Of a stretch of 64,000 nt of DNA, positions 51,462 to 62,952 are shown piece after piece. The stretch's first letter is position 1. Every line of letters starts with the position of its first letter. The notes under the pieces are model-generated. The model was not told where the DNA came from, did no database searches, and was given only the letters and a program-made list of their open reading frames with translations. Position numbers and translations under genes: made by a program. Location of the stretch: NCBI RefSeq assembly GCF_028368975.1, contig NZ_JAQNDM010000002.1, positions 1,240,001 to 1,304,000 of the forward strand. Direction: 5' to 3'. Source of the DNA: Stigmatella ashevillena. Its GTDB lineage: Bacteria > Myxococcota > Myxococcia > Myxococcales > Myxococcaceae.

Positions 51462-52934
51462 GTGAATGAGCTTTTAGAAGTGCTGCGCCGCCAGGGGTCC
51501 CACTTTGGACCGGAGCTGGCACGAACAGCCTTCCAACGCGGTCTGGCGGTGACGAAGAAGGACGGCACCCTCCAGCCCATTCCCATCACCGCCACCCCGG
51601 TCATCCTGGAGGCCGCGGAGATCCGCCGCCGCTCGGAGCTGTCCGCGCGGCTCGCCTCCGCCGCGCTGAAGATGGCCGAGGCGGTGCTGGCGGGAAGCAC
51701 CCAGGAGGTGCTGCTCGGCGGGCTCTCCCCCTTGGAGCGCACCCTGGCCGAGCGCACCTGGCGCCACGTCACCCGGCTCGCCACCACGCGCGTGGACTTC
51801 TTCGTGGACGCCGGGCAGCGGCCACGCGCGCTGGAGGTCAACACGACCATTCCCGCGATGCAGGGCTACTCGGACATCGCGGCCCGCACCTTCATCGAGG
51901 AGGTGGCCCGGCACTTCCGCTATCCCGAGCGCGCCATCGCCTCGCTGCTGGCGCTCAACGGCAGCAATGCCCTGGCGCTCTACCGCGCGCTGCTGGATGG
52001 CTACGCCGCCGAGCGGCCTGGGCAGATGCCGGAGACCATCGCCCTGCTCTGCCGCCGCCATGACGCGCAGATCACCGAGCTGCGCTACCTGGCCGACCGC
52101 TTCCGGGAGTTCGGCGCGGATGCGGACGTGGTCCACCCGGAGGACGTCTCCGGCGACGATGCCTTCATCGCCCACGGCAAGACGTACCAGATGGTCTACC
52201 GCCACCTCTTCGTGCGGCGGCTGGAGGAGAATCCCTCTCCGTGGCTGGAGGATTTCTTCGGGACGGTGCCAGGCCGAAAGGCCGTCTTCCTCAACCCGCC
52301 CACTTCCCAGGTCGAGGAGAAGGCGACGTTCGCCCTGCTCTCTCAGGCCCTCACGTCGCCGGAGCTGGCCGACGGCGCAGGCTTGAACCCCGAGGAGCTG
52401 GAGGCGATCCGCGCCAGCGTTCCGTGGACGCGCCGCTTCAAGCCAGGGCCCACGGCGGGCCCCAGCGGCGAGACGCTGGAGGAGTTGGTGGCCACCGTCG
52501 CCGCCGAGCCCCAGCGGTTCGTCCTCAAGCGCTCCTGGGACTACGGCGGCAAAGCCGTTTTCATCGGCCGCTCGGTGGGAACGGTGCCCTACAACGAGCG
52601 CGCGCAGGCCATCTATGGCGCCCCCCTGGCCTGGGCCGAGCTGTGCAAGCGCGCCGCCGCGGACGCCACGGGAGGAGGCTATGTGGTGCAGGAGTTGGTG
52701 GAGACCTCGCCCGAGGATCACCTGCTGTGCACCGAGAACGGCGTGCTGCCCACGTCGCTCTACGTGGACTACTCCGCCTATGCCTCGGTGGGGCTGAACC
52801 GGCAGCCCGCCTGGGGCGGCGTGTGCCGGGGCTCCCTGGCGGAGATCGTCAACATCGTGGGCGGAGGAGGAGTGATTCCGCTCATCACCACCGAAGTGGC
52901 CCACAAGCTGCTGATGGCCTGGAAGGCCCTCTGA
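51462..52934 (+). CDS. ATP-grasp-like protein (circularly permuted type), unknown substrate
   Basis: 490 residues. FFVDAGQRPRALEVNTTIPAM and the QRFVLKRSWDYGGKAVFIG strand (Lys and Gly loop), then GGYVVQELVETSPEDHL with acidic metal ligands, look like a circularly permuted ATP-grasp of the kind next to glutathionylspermidine synthases. Such enzymes ligate a carboxylate to an amine or thiol. GTG 51462 follows AGAGGG; the frame is open far upstream, through the divergent gene. Followed by a strong terminator. Confidence 0.7.
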   Translation: MNELLEVLRRQGSHFGPELARTAFQRGLAVTKKDGTLQPIPITATPVILEAAEIRRRSELSARLASAALKMAEAVLAGSTQEVLLGGLSPLERTLAERTWRHVTRLATTRVDFFVDAGQRPRALEVNTTIPAMQGYSDIAARTFIEEVARHFRYPERAIASLLALNGSNALALYRALLDGYAAERPGQMPETIALLCRRHDAQITELRYLADRFREFGADADVVHPEDVSGDDAFIAHGKTYQMVYRHLFVRRLEENPSPWLEDFFGTVPGRKAVFLNPPTSQVEEKATFALLSQALTSPELADGAGLNPEELEAIRASVPWTRRFKPGPTAGPSGETLEELVATVAAEPQRFVLKRSWDYGGKAVFIGRSVGTVPYNERAQAIYGAPLAWAELCKRAAADATGGGYVVQELVETSPEDHLLCTENGVLPTSLYVDYSAYASVGLNRQPAWGGVCRGSLAEIVNIVGGGGVIPLITTEVAHKLLMAWKAL

Positions 52935-52940
52935 GTGCCT

Positions 52941-52968
52941 GGGAAGCGGGATTCCCCGCCCGCTTCCC
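52941..52968 (+). terminator. Strong hairpin after the ATP-grasp-like gene
   Basis: GGGAAGCGGG (52941-52950), 8-base loop, CCCGCTTCCC (52959-52968): a perfect 10-bp stem starting six bases after the stop and followed by TTCCTCC. Likely terminator. Confidence 0.7.
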
Positions 52969-53073
52969 TTCCTCCCAGGGGCCGAGAGGGCAGCGCGCCC
53001 CCCTGCCCCACGCTATAAGGACGCCGTACCGCCGGGATTCTGGCCGGCTCAACGAACAAAGGACGACGTTCAC

Positions 53074-53784
53074 ATGGCTTGGGAAAACTCAGGATGGCAG
53101 ACGACCTCCTCTTCGGAGGTGCACAACGCCCTCGTGCAGGAGTCCCAACGCGCCTTCATGTCGCGCGTGTACGGGTGGATGTTCGCGGGCCTGATGCTCA
53201 CCGGTGTGACGGCCCTCTACACCGTCAGCAACGAGGCGCTGCTCAATCAGGTCCTCCAGTGGCGGATGGGGCTGCTCTTGGCGGAGCTCGGCGTCGTCCT
53301 CGCCCTGTCGTTCCTGGCGCCTCGTCTGTCTGGACCGGTGGCCGCGGCGCTGTTCCTCGGCTACTCGGCGCTCACGGGCATGACGCTCTCCATCTACTTC
53401 CTCATCTACACCGCGGGCTCCATCGGCCAGGCCCTGCTGCTGACGGGCGGCGTCTTCGGCGCGCTGAGCCTCTATGGCACCTTCACCAAGAAGGACCTCA
53501 GTGCCTGGGCGGCGTTTCTCTTCATGGGCCTCGTGGGCGTGCTGCTCGCGGGCCTGGCCAACCTCTTCATCCGCAGCGAGGGCATGTCCTTCGTCACCGC
53601 CTGTGCGTGCGTCATCGTCTTCGCGGGATTGACGGCCTACGACACCCAGAAGCTGCGCCAGATGCACGCGGCCACCGGCTACAGCAGCGCCGCCACCATC
53701 AGCGTGGTGGGAGCCCTCACGCTCTACCTGGACTTCATCAACCTCTTCCTCGCCCTGCTGCGGCTCTTCGGCCGCCGCCGCTAA
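53074..53784 (+). CDS. Bax inhibitor-1/YccA family membrane protein
   Basis: 236 residues, seven membrane helices after a short polar start. FMSRVYGWMFAGLMLTGVTAL opens the family domain, GYSALTGMTLSIYFLIYT lies mid-way, and FAGLTAYDTQKLRQM with the closing GALTLYLDFINLFLALLRLFG (in part) is the TMBIM signature. In bacteria these proteins act as pH-gated calcium leaks or interact with FtsH. AAAGGACG precedes ATG 53074. Confidence 0.93.
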   Translation: MAWENSGWQTTSSSEVHNALVQESQRAFMSRVYGWMFAGLMLTGVTALYTVSNEALLNQVLQWRMGLLLAELGVVLALSFLAPRLSGPVAAALFLGYSALTGMTLSIYFLIYTAGSIGQALLLTGGVFGALSLYGTFTKKDLSAWAAFLFMGLVGVLLAGLANLFIRSEGMSFVTACACVIVFAGLTAYDTQKLRQMHAATGYSSAATISVVGALTLYLDFINLFLALLRLFGRRR

Positions 53785-53807
53785 GCCGCGCCACGCGGGG
53801 GGGAGCC

Positions 53808-55535
53808 CTACGCCTGGGGAAGCCGCCAGCGCCGGGCGATGGCCGCTCGAAAGGTCGCCCCCTCCCCCAGCGATTGCAGCAGGCTGCCCGAGCCGAAGTG
53901 CTTCACGGAGGAGAACTCCGCGGCGGTGATGGGCACCAGCACCAGCAACGTCACCCCAGGCCCACCATACAGCGCGAGCGTGGCGGCCTGGGCCAGCACG
54001 AAGCCGGCAATCCCGTACTTGGACATGGGCATGTCCAGGCGGTCCCCGGGCTTGAACGCCTCCGCGGAGCGCTCGCGCGAGAAGATGAACCGGGCCACGC
54101 TGCCCACCAGCGCCGCACACTCGGAGTTGGGCACGGGAAGGAACGTGCCCAGCTCGATGCGCGGCAGGCCCGCCCCTTCTCCCCCAGGCTGCACCTTCCG
54201 GCCGAAGCCACTGGTGAAGACCGCGTAGGCGCGCTCGGCCTTGCGCACCAACAAGGCATACGGCGGCGCCCCAGGGTGGGTGCTGGGGTATTCGGCGACG
54301 GCGTCCCCTGGCAACTGCGCGCCGAGGGCTTCGTCCAGAATGGCCTGATAGGCATTGAGCGGAACCTGGCTGGGCTGGGTGCGCCACGCTTCGCCCGGAG
54401 GGGTGCTGGGCTGGCGGCGCAGGACCGCCCGCTTCCCCACTTCCACCCGGTAGCGTTCGAGGGCGCCCTCGCTCACGGAAGGCCAGGCACCCGCCCGGGC
54501 CCGCACCGGCACCTCCAGCGTCTCGCCTCCGGCCAGTGGGCGATCCTCGCGGACCATCTTCGCGCACGCCCACCGCACCGCCTCGACGGCGCGGCACTCG
54601 GCCCACCGGTCTCCCCGCTCGAAGGGCACGCTCACCTCGGACAGCCCGAAGGCGCCCATGCCGAGGCTGGAGTACCCATCGCGCTCCGGGCCCACCGCCA
54701 GCGTCACCCAGGCCGTCCACGGCATGCAGGCGGCATCGTCGAGATCGCCCAGCCGCTGGATGAAGTCCTCCCGGCCGCACACCGTCTCCCGGGCACGGTT
54801 CAGCACCACCCCTGTCCCCCGTCGCAGCAGCGCCACCACCAGCCGCGCGAGCAGCCGCATCTCACCCTGGGGGCCAAAGGGATGGGGGAACACCGCCGAG
54901 AGCGCGCGCATCTGGCGCTCCAGAGAGGGGCCCATCATCAGGCCCAGGTAGGCACGGCCCAGATCAAAGCCGGGGGGGACTTCCCGCAAGTCGAGCCCCT
55001 CCTGGGGATAGGGGCCCTCGCCGAGCACGGCCGGCACCGAGCAGCCCGCGAAGTGGAACCTCAGGAACGGCTGCACGGACACCCGGATCCCCAGCGCGTC
55101 GAGGCCCAGGGAGTCGAACCAGGCCTGCAATGCCATCGGCGTGGAGGGGGGCGGCTCGGCCAACAGCACGGTGATGGTGCCCAGATACGCACAGGCCTCC
55201 GCGGCACTGCAGCCGGGGTGAGATGCGCCGAGCAGCGCATCGAGCACCTCGTTGCCAGGGCCGGGACGCAGCTCGACTTCGAGCGCCCGGAACCCTCCGC
55301 CGAAGGGAGAAGGCCCCGATTGGCGAACCAGGACCTTCGCGCCCAAGGTGGGCTCGAACCCCCGGCACGCCGAGCGGCCAAAGCGCAGGAGCGCACCCCC
55401 CTCGAGCCGGATCGCGCCGGTGCTGTCGGCCACGGCGTACTCGATGATCTCGCCCTCTCCGACCGGCAGCACACCCTGGGCAGGCGCGGAGACAGGCTCA
55501 GGCTTCTTTTTCTTGAACCAGTCGAAGAGCGACAT
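53808..55535 (-). CDS. Large cytoplasmic protein, possibly DUF4261 plus SUFU-like regions
   Basis: 575 residues, no signal. Starts MSLFDWFKKKKPEP. Residues about 110-335 (TVLLAEPPPSTPMALQAWFD, then SSLGMGAFGLSEVSVPFE) recall DUF4261; the C-terminal 200 residues (YALLVRKAERAYAVFTSGFG, LLVLVPITAAEFSSVKHFG) recall suppressor-of-fused-like domains of bacterial immunity/toxin loci. Both likenesses are tentative. It is flanked by housekeeping genes, with no toxin partner seen. Confidence 0.65.
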   Translation of the reverse strand: MSLFDWFKKKKPEPVSAPAQGVLPVGEGEIIEYAVADSTGAIRLEGGALLRFGRSACRGFEPTLGAKVLVRQSGPSPFGGGFRALEVELRPGPGNEVLDALLGASHPGCSAAEACAYLGTITVLLAEPPPSTPMALQAWFDSLGLDALGIRVSVQPFLRFHFAGCSVPAVLGEGPYPQEGLDLREVPPGFDLGRAYLGLMMGPSLERQMRALSAVFPHPFGPQGEMRLLARLVVALLRRGTGVVLNRARETVCGREDFIQRLGDLDDAACMPWTAWVTLAVGPERDGYSSLGMGAFGLSEVSVPFERGDRWAECRAVEAVRWACAKMVREDRPLAGGETLEVPVRARAGAWPSVSEGALERYRVEVGKRAVLRRQPSTPPGEAWRTQPSQVPLNAYQAILDEALGAQLPGDAVAEYPSTHPGAPPYALLVRKAERAYAVFTSGFGRKVQPGGEGAGLPRIELGTFLPVPNSECAALVGSVARFIFSRERSAEAFKPGDRLDMPMSKYGIAGFVLAQAATLALYGGPGVTLLVLVPITAAEFSSVKHFGSGSLLQSLGEGATFRAAIARRWRLPQA

Positions 55536-55609
55536 GCGGATTCATATTCTGCCTGCGCCCAGGACGTGAAGCCCCCATCGCCCCGGCGCCGCATCCCTTT
55601 CTCCGCGGG

Positions 55610-55960
55610 CTACTGGCCGGTCTCCGGCTTCGGTACCTTCTTCATGAACGGCATCATGAGCCGCTCCACGGGTTTGCCCCCCAGCAGGTGCTCTTCGACG
55701 ATGGTGGACACATCCTCCGTCTTCACCCCGCCGTACCAGATGCCTTCCGGGTAGACGACGACCGAGACCCCCATCGCGCACGTGTCGATGCAGCCGGCGG
55801 CGTTGGCCCGCATCTGTCCTTTGATGCCGCGCTTCTCCATCTCGCTCTTGAAGGCGGCTCGGACTTCCTCGCCTCCCTTCGTGGCGCAGCACCCCTTCGG
55901 GTGGCCATCGGGACGGCGGTTGGTACAGACGAAGACGTGCCTTTGGAAGGGAGGTGCCAT
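55610..55960 (-). CDS. Thioredoxin-like [2Fe-2S] ferredoxin
   Basis: 116 residues. Cluster ligands are C12 (HVFVCTNRR), C24/C25 (HPKGCC), C57 and C61 (AAGCIDTCAMG), giving the C-x11-C and C-x3-C pattern of thioredoxin-fold ferredoxins, as in Aquifex/Clostridium types. VVVYPEGIWYGGVKTED is the typical following strand. Soluble electron carrier; partner unknown. Confidence 0.92.
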   Translation of the reverse strand: MAPPFQRHVFVCTNRRPDGHPKGCCATKGGEEVRAAFKSEMEKRGIKGQMRANAAGCIDTCAMGVSVVVYPEGIWYGGVKTEDVSTIVEEHLLGGKPVERLMMPFMKKVPKPETGQ

Positions 55961-56334
55961 GACTCCTTCTCCCTAACGCACCCCCTGCCAGAAAAACACC
56001 TCCCTCCCCTCCGCCCGAGATGCCCTTTTCCCAGCAGGGGCTGGACAAGCAGAAGATCGTGCGCAGATCAGCGCCAGTAGCGACCTGTATCGTGGGCCCC
56101 CCTTCACCCCCTATGTGACCATACATGTCATGGCAAGTGACGACACTCCACGGGTTGGCAAAATTGCTCCGCCTCGCGTTTGGGCCTAGATCCGACCTCC
56201 CTGTCGCCTTGTGAACCACAACCCCTGGTTTGTCGGATGACAGCGGACACAACATATTGATGGGTGTCGGAAGTGCCCGGGAGCTGCTCCCAGGGCGCCC
56301 GTCAGCCTATGGACTCGCAGACTGGGAGAGCGCC
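55961..56334. other. Divergent intergenic region of 374 bp between ferredoxin and nrdJ genes
   Basis: No good ORF. It holds the nrdJ control region, including two NrdR-box-like sites near 56216-56262, and an imperfect palindrome around ACATGT (56123-56128). I could not see a cobalamin riboswitch core. Confidence 0.6.
56216..56262. promoter_or_regulatory. Pair of NrdR-box-like sites upstream of nrdJ
   Basis: ACACAACATATTGATG (56247-56262) matches the NrdR consensus ACACWATATATWGTGT at 12 of 16 positions; CCACAACCCCTGGTTT (56216-56231) matches at 9 of 16. Their starts are exactly 31 bp apart, three helical turns, the usual NrdR spacing. Position 70 bp upstream of nrdJ fits repression by dATP-NrdR. 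Confidence 0.55.
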
Positions 56335-59112
<2,778 letters not shown>

Positions 59113-59172
59113 AACAGACGTGAGCAGCACCCCCGGGGCACGGGATTCACCTCCGAGGCCCTGGCGGCACGC

Positions 59173-62100
59173 TCAGTCCTTGCTGTCCTCTGTCTCCTCG
59201 TCCCAGGGAACAGACGCATTGCTTGCCTCGCCGGGGAGCTTCGCGGCCTCCTGCGCCGCGAACTCCTCGAAGGGATCCGTCTCCACTTCGGGGAAGCCTG
59301 GCATGGGGCCCGAGACGGGGGCGGTGCCGTACTTCGCCGTGGTCGTCACGGCCTGGGACGTGAGCCCGTAACGGCGCGTCGTGGGCTCCGGACTGGAGAG
59401 CTCCGGCGCGTGGACCAGCAGTTCCGTCGGCGCGGCGGGAGGAGGCTTCGGTGGGCTCGGAGGCTTCGGCGCGGCGGGAGTCCCAGGCTGCCACTGCGGC
59501 ATGAAGCTCCAGGTGGGCACCAACGCCACCTCGTCCTGCTCGCTGCTGGAACTCTCCAGGGCCGCCGCCACGGGCGTCTCGAGATCCACGCCGCGCTCCT
59601 CCCACGAAGTGGCCGTCTCATGGCCGGCGTGCACCTCCGCCCCAGCGCCTTGCGTGACGAACTCCCAGGTCGCCGCGAGTTGCAACGGCTCCTCGGGCTC
59701 GGGAGGAAGTTCTCCCAGATCGATGGGAGCCCTCGGCTTTGGCTCCACCGGAGTCTCCAGGGGGGGTACGGGATCTTCCTCCAGGGCCTCGGCCTGGGGC
59801 AAGGCCGGGGCCTTGCTCCCATCCAGGCTCCACGCGCCCGACGATGTCGTCTCGTCCTCCTCGGGCTCCTCCTGGGACGGCTCGGCCTCGGACACTGCCC
59901 CGAGATCAATATCCGGCAGGGAGGCATCCGCTTCGGCAGCGTCCCCCTCCCCCTCCTCCTCTTCTTCTTCTTCTATCTCCGCGTCCTCGAGAGTGGTTTC
60001 GGGCTCGGCAGGCTCCTCGATGCTTTCACTCTCCAGCTCAATCAAGGGCTGGGACGTGGACACCTCCTCATCCGCCGAAAGCTCCAGCGTGTCAGCGGGC
60101 GGAGGAAGTGCAATCACCGGAAGGGCCGCCGCCACGGGAGATACCGATGGCGCGGGGAGAGGCACTGCGGCTGCCGAGGGTCCAACGGATGTGGCCTGAG
60201 GGGCAGGCGCGGCCCCTGGAGGAGGAGCTGCCGGTGCCGGGGGCACAACGGGCGCCGCTGGGCGAGGGGCCGCGAGCGACTCCATCGGCACTGAGATGGA
60301 AGGCCGATGAGGGGCTTGAGCAGCGACGCCTGGAGGCGCCGACGCGGGCACGGAGGGCCCTGGGGAAACAGGCGGAGCGGTTCGCCCTGGAGAGGCCACC
60401 GGAGGAGGTGCCCCCACCACGGGAATGGCCGCCCGGCTCGGGGGCTCTTGCCGCACAGGGGCCACCGGAGGCGCCAGCGCGATGGCCGGAGGCGCCGGCA
60501 CAACGGCGGGAGGAGGCGCCCCCACCACGGGAATGGCCGCCCGGCTCGGAGGCTCTTGTCGCACGGGGGCCACCAGAGGCGCCGGCACGACAGCGGGAGG
60601 AGGCGCTCCCACCACGGGAATGGCCGCCCGACTCGGAGGCTCTTGCCGCGCGGGGGCCACCGGAGGCGCCAACGCGATGGCCGGAGGCGCTGGCGCGCCA
60701 GCGGGAGGAGGCGCCCCTACCACGGGAATGGCCGCCCGGCTCGGAGGCTCTTGCCGCACGGGGGCCACCGGAGGCGCCGACGCGATGGCCGGAGGCGCCG
60801 ACACGACAGCGGGAGGAGGCGCCCCCACCACGGGAATGGCCGCCCGACTTGGGGGCTCTTGCCGCACGGGGGCTACCGGAGGCGCCAGCGCGATGGCCGG
60901 AGGCGCTGGCGCGCCAGCGGGAGGAGGCGCCCCCACCACGGGAATGGCCGCCCGGCTCGGAGGCTCTTGCCGCACGGGGGCCACCGGGGGTCGCGCACCC
61001 GCGGGCACTCCCGCGGGCGGAGCCACACCCGGCACCGGTCCGGGCGCGGGAGGTCTGCCCGCAGCGGGGGCTTGCACTGCGGGAATTCCCGACAGGGTCG
61101 CTCGCGCAGGAGGGGGCAAAGGCACTGCCCCCGGCTGAGCAGGAGCCGCCGGCAGTGGCACCGCTGTGGGCCGAGGCGCCCCCGCAAGAGGCGGTTGGGG
61201 TGCCCCCGGGGGTGGCCGAGGCGCCGTGCCCGGAGCACCTCCTTGCACAACAGGAGGCCCTCCTACGGGCGGAGCCTGAGGCGGCCTCGGAGCCGCCGCC
61301 ACGGGAACAGGAGGCCGCGTCTCCCCCGCTGTCCCAGGCTGCACGACGGGCGGTCCTGCGACCGGTGCCGGGTGAACCAACGGAGGACCCGAGGGAGGAC
61401 CCGAGGGAGGACCCGAGGGGGGACCCGAGGGGGGACCCGAGACAGCCGGCATCACGGGCGCGATCGGCCGTGCGGCCGGTACGGAGGGCGCAGGAGGAAC
61501 GGGGACCTGCGTCTGCCTTGCTCCGGGAGGCACGGGTGCCGCCGCCAACTGAGGGACGCCGCCCGGAGGCATCGAAAGGGGCTTGGGGGCGGCCACCGGT
61601 GCCTGAGGCGGCAGCGGCGCCGCCGTGGGCCTCTGGGGAGCAGGCCCTCCCGCCCCCGTAGAGGAGCTGGAGCTCGGAGCGGCTCCTCCGGGCGCGACCG
61701 GGGATGCGGAAGGAGGCGTTGGCGCGGGAAGTGGAATGGCCGCGGGGCCCGCTCCGCCCGAGAGCTGGAGGGAAGCCGGCATGGAAAGCGGAGGCGGTGA
61801 GCTGTTCGCGGGAGCCGCCAGGGGCGCGGGGCCTGCCTGCGGAGGGGTCGGCCCAGCGGCCTTGACGGGCGCGACGGGCGCGGGCAGCGCGAGCGCCGGC
61901 GGGGCCTCCTCCACGCCCCCGAACGGGCTATCGAGCGAGAGCCCGAGAGGCGCATCGAGGGGCTCCAACATGAACGACGAGGGCACCGAGAGGGACTTGG
62001 GCGGGCCGGAAGGCGCTGGAGGCTTGGGGGCCGGAGCGGGAGGGGCCGCCTGAGGCTTGGCGCGGGGCTTCGGAAGGGAGAGGCTCTGCCCGTCGGGGAA

Positions 62101-62895
62101 GTCCAGCGCGTCCATGGGGCTCTGCGCTTCAGCGGCCGGGGGCCGTCCCGGAGCCGCCGCCGGACTCGCCTTCATCGGGGCAATGGAAATGTCCGAGGGA
62201 AACTCGATCGGATCCTCCAGTTGCGAGGTTCCTCCCCTCGGAGGACTGGAGACAGGCGTCTGGGCTGCCACCGGCGCGCTCTCAGGCGCGTCATCGCTCA
62301 GGTACTCCCCTGCATCGAGGCCTCCGAACATCTCGTTGGACTCGGGGGTTCCTCCGGGGGCCGCGGCCTGGGGAACGGCGGGCGCCGCACTGGGGGCACT
62401 GGGCGGCGGGCGGCCGGGGTGCGCCGGCCTGGAATCCGGATCCAGCCGGATGAAGCGCTCGGGCCGAACGATGCCATAGCGCTTCTCCAGGTAAATGTAG
62501 AGGCGCAACTCCGGAACGATGCACGGAACGATGCGCAGCCCCGTGGCGAACGCCAGCGCATCCACATGCTCCATGTCGGAGGGGCTCGCCATGGCCACCT
62601 TCAACCGGCGCCCTTCCAGCTGCAGGGGAAACACGGCGTGCTTCTCCGCCAGCGCCGCGGGCACCGTGGCCAGCGTCGCCACCGTGACGGCCTCGAACTC
62701 CTGGATCGTCGCCTGGGGGTAGCGCGACTGTTCGGAGAGCACCTCGCCCAGCTTCTCGATGTCTAGAAACTCCAGCTCGACCAGGTTCGTCCCCAGCCGG
62801 CCGCCGTAGATCATCTGAGCCTTGAGGCCCTCGTCGAGCTGCGTCTGATTGATGAGGCCCTTTCGGACCAGGAGGGCACCGAGCTTTTCCGCCAT
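59173..62895 (-). CDS. GspE N-terminal-domain (MshEN-like) protein with giant Pro/Ala-rich tail
   Basis: 1240 residues. Residues 1-150 are a GspE/PilB-type N-terminal domain (KLGALLVRKGLINQTQLDEG, then FEAVTVATLATVPAALAEKH), which in some proteins binds c-di-GMP; the ATPase half is absent. Residues 165-880 are Pro/Ala/Val low complexity with SGPP units and 36-residue repeats; residues 900-1010 are acidic with a run of seven Glu. The C-terminus has PTWSFMPQW and WEFVTQGAG blocks that may be docking motifs. Function unknown; a secretion, pilus or motility adaptor is conceivable. Confidence 0.75.
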   Translation of the reverse strand: MAEKLGALLVRKGLINQTQLDEGLKAQMIYGGRLGTNLVELEFLDIEKLGEVLSEQSRYPQATIQEFEAVTVATLATVPAALAEKHAVFPLQLEGRRLKVAMASPSDMEHVDALAFATGLRIVPCIVPELRLYIYLEKRYGIVRPERFIRLDPDSRPAHPGRPPPSAPSAAPAVPQAAAPGGTPESNEMFGGLDAGEYLSDDAPESAPVAAQTPVSSPPRGGTSQLEDPIEFPSDISIAPMKASPAAAPGRPPAAEAQSPMDALDFPDGQSLSLPKPRAKPQAAPPAPAPKPPAPSGPPKSLSVPSSFMLEPLDAPLGLSLDSPFGGVEEAPPALALPAPVAPVKAAGPTPPQAGPAPLAAPANSSPPPLSMPASLQLSGGAGPAAIPLPAPTPPSASPVAPGGAAPSSSSSTGAGGPAPQRPTAAPLPPQAPVAAPKPLSMPPGGVPQLAAAPVPPGARQTQVPVPPAPSVPAARPIAPVMPAVSGPPSGPPSGPPSGPPSGPPLVHPAPVAGPPVVQPGTAGETRPPVPVAAAPRPPQAPPVGGPPVVQGGAPGTAPRPPPGAPQPPLAGAPRPTAVPLPAAPAQPGAVPLPPPARATLSGIPAVQAPAAGRPPAPGPVPGVAPPAGVPAGARPPVAPVRQEPPSRAAIPVVGAPPPAGAPAPPAIALAPPVAPVRQEPPSRAAIPVVGAPPPAVVSAPPAIASAPPVAPVRQEPPSRAAIPVVGAPPPAGAPAPPAIALAPPVAPARQEPPSRAAIPVVGAPPPAVVPAPLVAPVRQEPPSRAAIPVVGAPPPAVVPAPPAIALAPPVAPVRQEPPSRAAIPVVGAPPPVASPGRTAPPVSPGPSVPASAPPGVAAQAPHRPSISVPMESLAAPRPAAPVVPPAPAAPPPGAAPAPQATSVGPSAAAVPLPAPSVSPVAAALPVIALPPPADTLELSADEEVSTSQPLIELESESIEEPAEPETTLEDAEIEEEEEEEGEGDAAEADASLPDIDLGAVSEAEPSQEEPEEDETTSSGAWSLDGSKAPALPQAEALEEDPVPPLETPVEPKPRAPIDLGELPPEPEEPLQLAATWEFVTQGAGAEVHAGHETATSWEERGVDLETPVAAALESSSSEQDEVALVPTWSFMPQWQPGTPAAPKPPSPPKPPPAAPTELLVHAPELSSPEPTTRRYGLTSQAVTTTAKYGTAPVSGPMPGFPEVETDPFEEFAAQEAAKLPGEASNASVPWDEETEDSKD
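60396..60990 (-). repeat. Tandem 108-bp repeats in the GspE-N-domain gene
   Basis: The block PVAPVRQEPPSRAAIPVVGA recurs about six times. The GGGAATGGCCGCCC word lies at about 60421, 60531, 60618, 60726, 60834 and 60942, a 108-bp period (36 residues) with one shortened unit of 87 bp (29 residues). The variable part alternates AGAPAPPAIAL and AVVSAPPAIAS. Confidence 0.85.
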
Positions 62896-62952
62896 GAGGC
62901 CGCCGATTCTAGACGGCTTCCAGGGCGTTCGGGTTGCGGGTTTTCCTCGGAC

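Noticed and set aside
53079-55754. 891-codon plus-strand open frame
   Set aside because: Runs across the BI-1 gene in another frame and antisense to the 575-residue gene; composition Arg/His/Pro-rich and without domains.
55961-56334. Cobalamin riboswitch before the B12-dependent reductase
   Set aside because: I could not find a B12-box-like core or the expected multi-stem junction; class II reductases usually lack one.
60396-60990. CRISPR array
   Set aside because: The 108-bp period codes in frame for 36-residue units, and units have no unique spacers.
60307-61800. Long plus-strand frames over the repeat block (Gly/Arg/His-rich)
   Set aside because: Antisense shadows of the 108-bp repeats in the GspE-N-domain gene.
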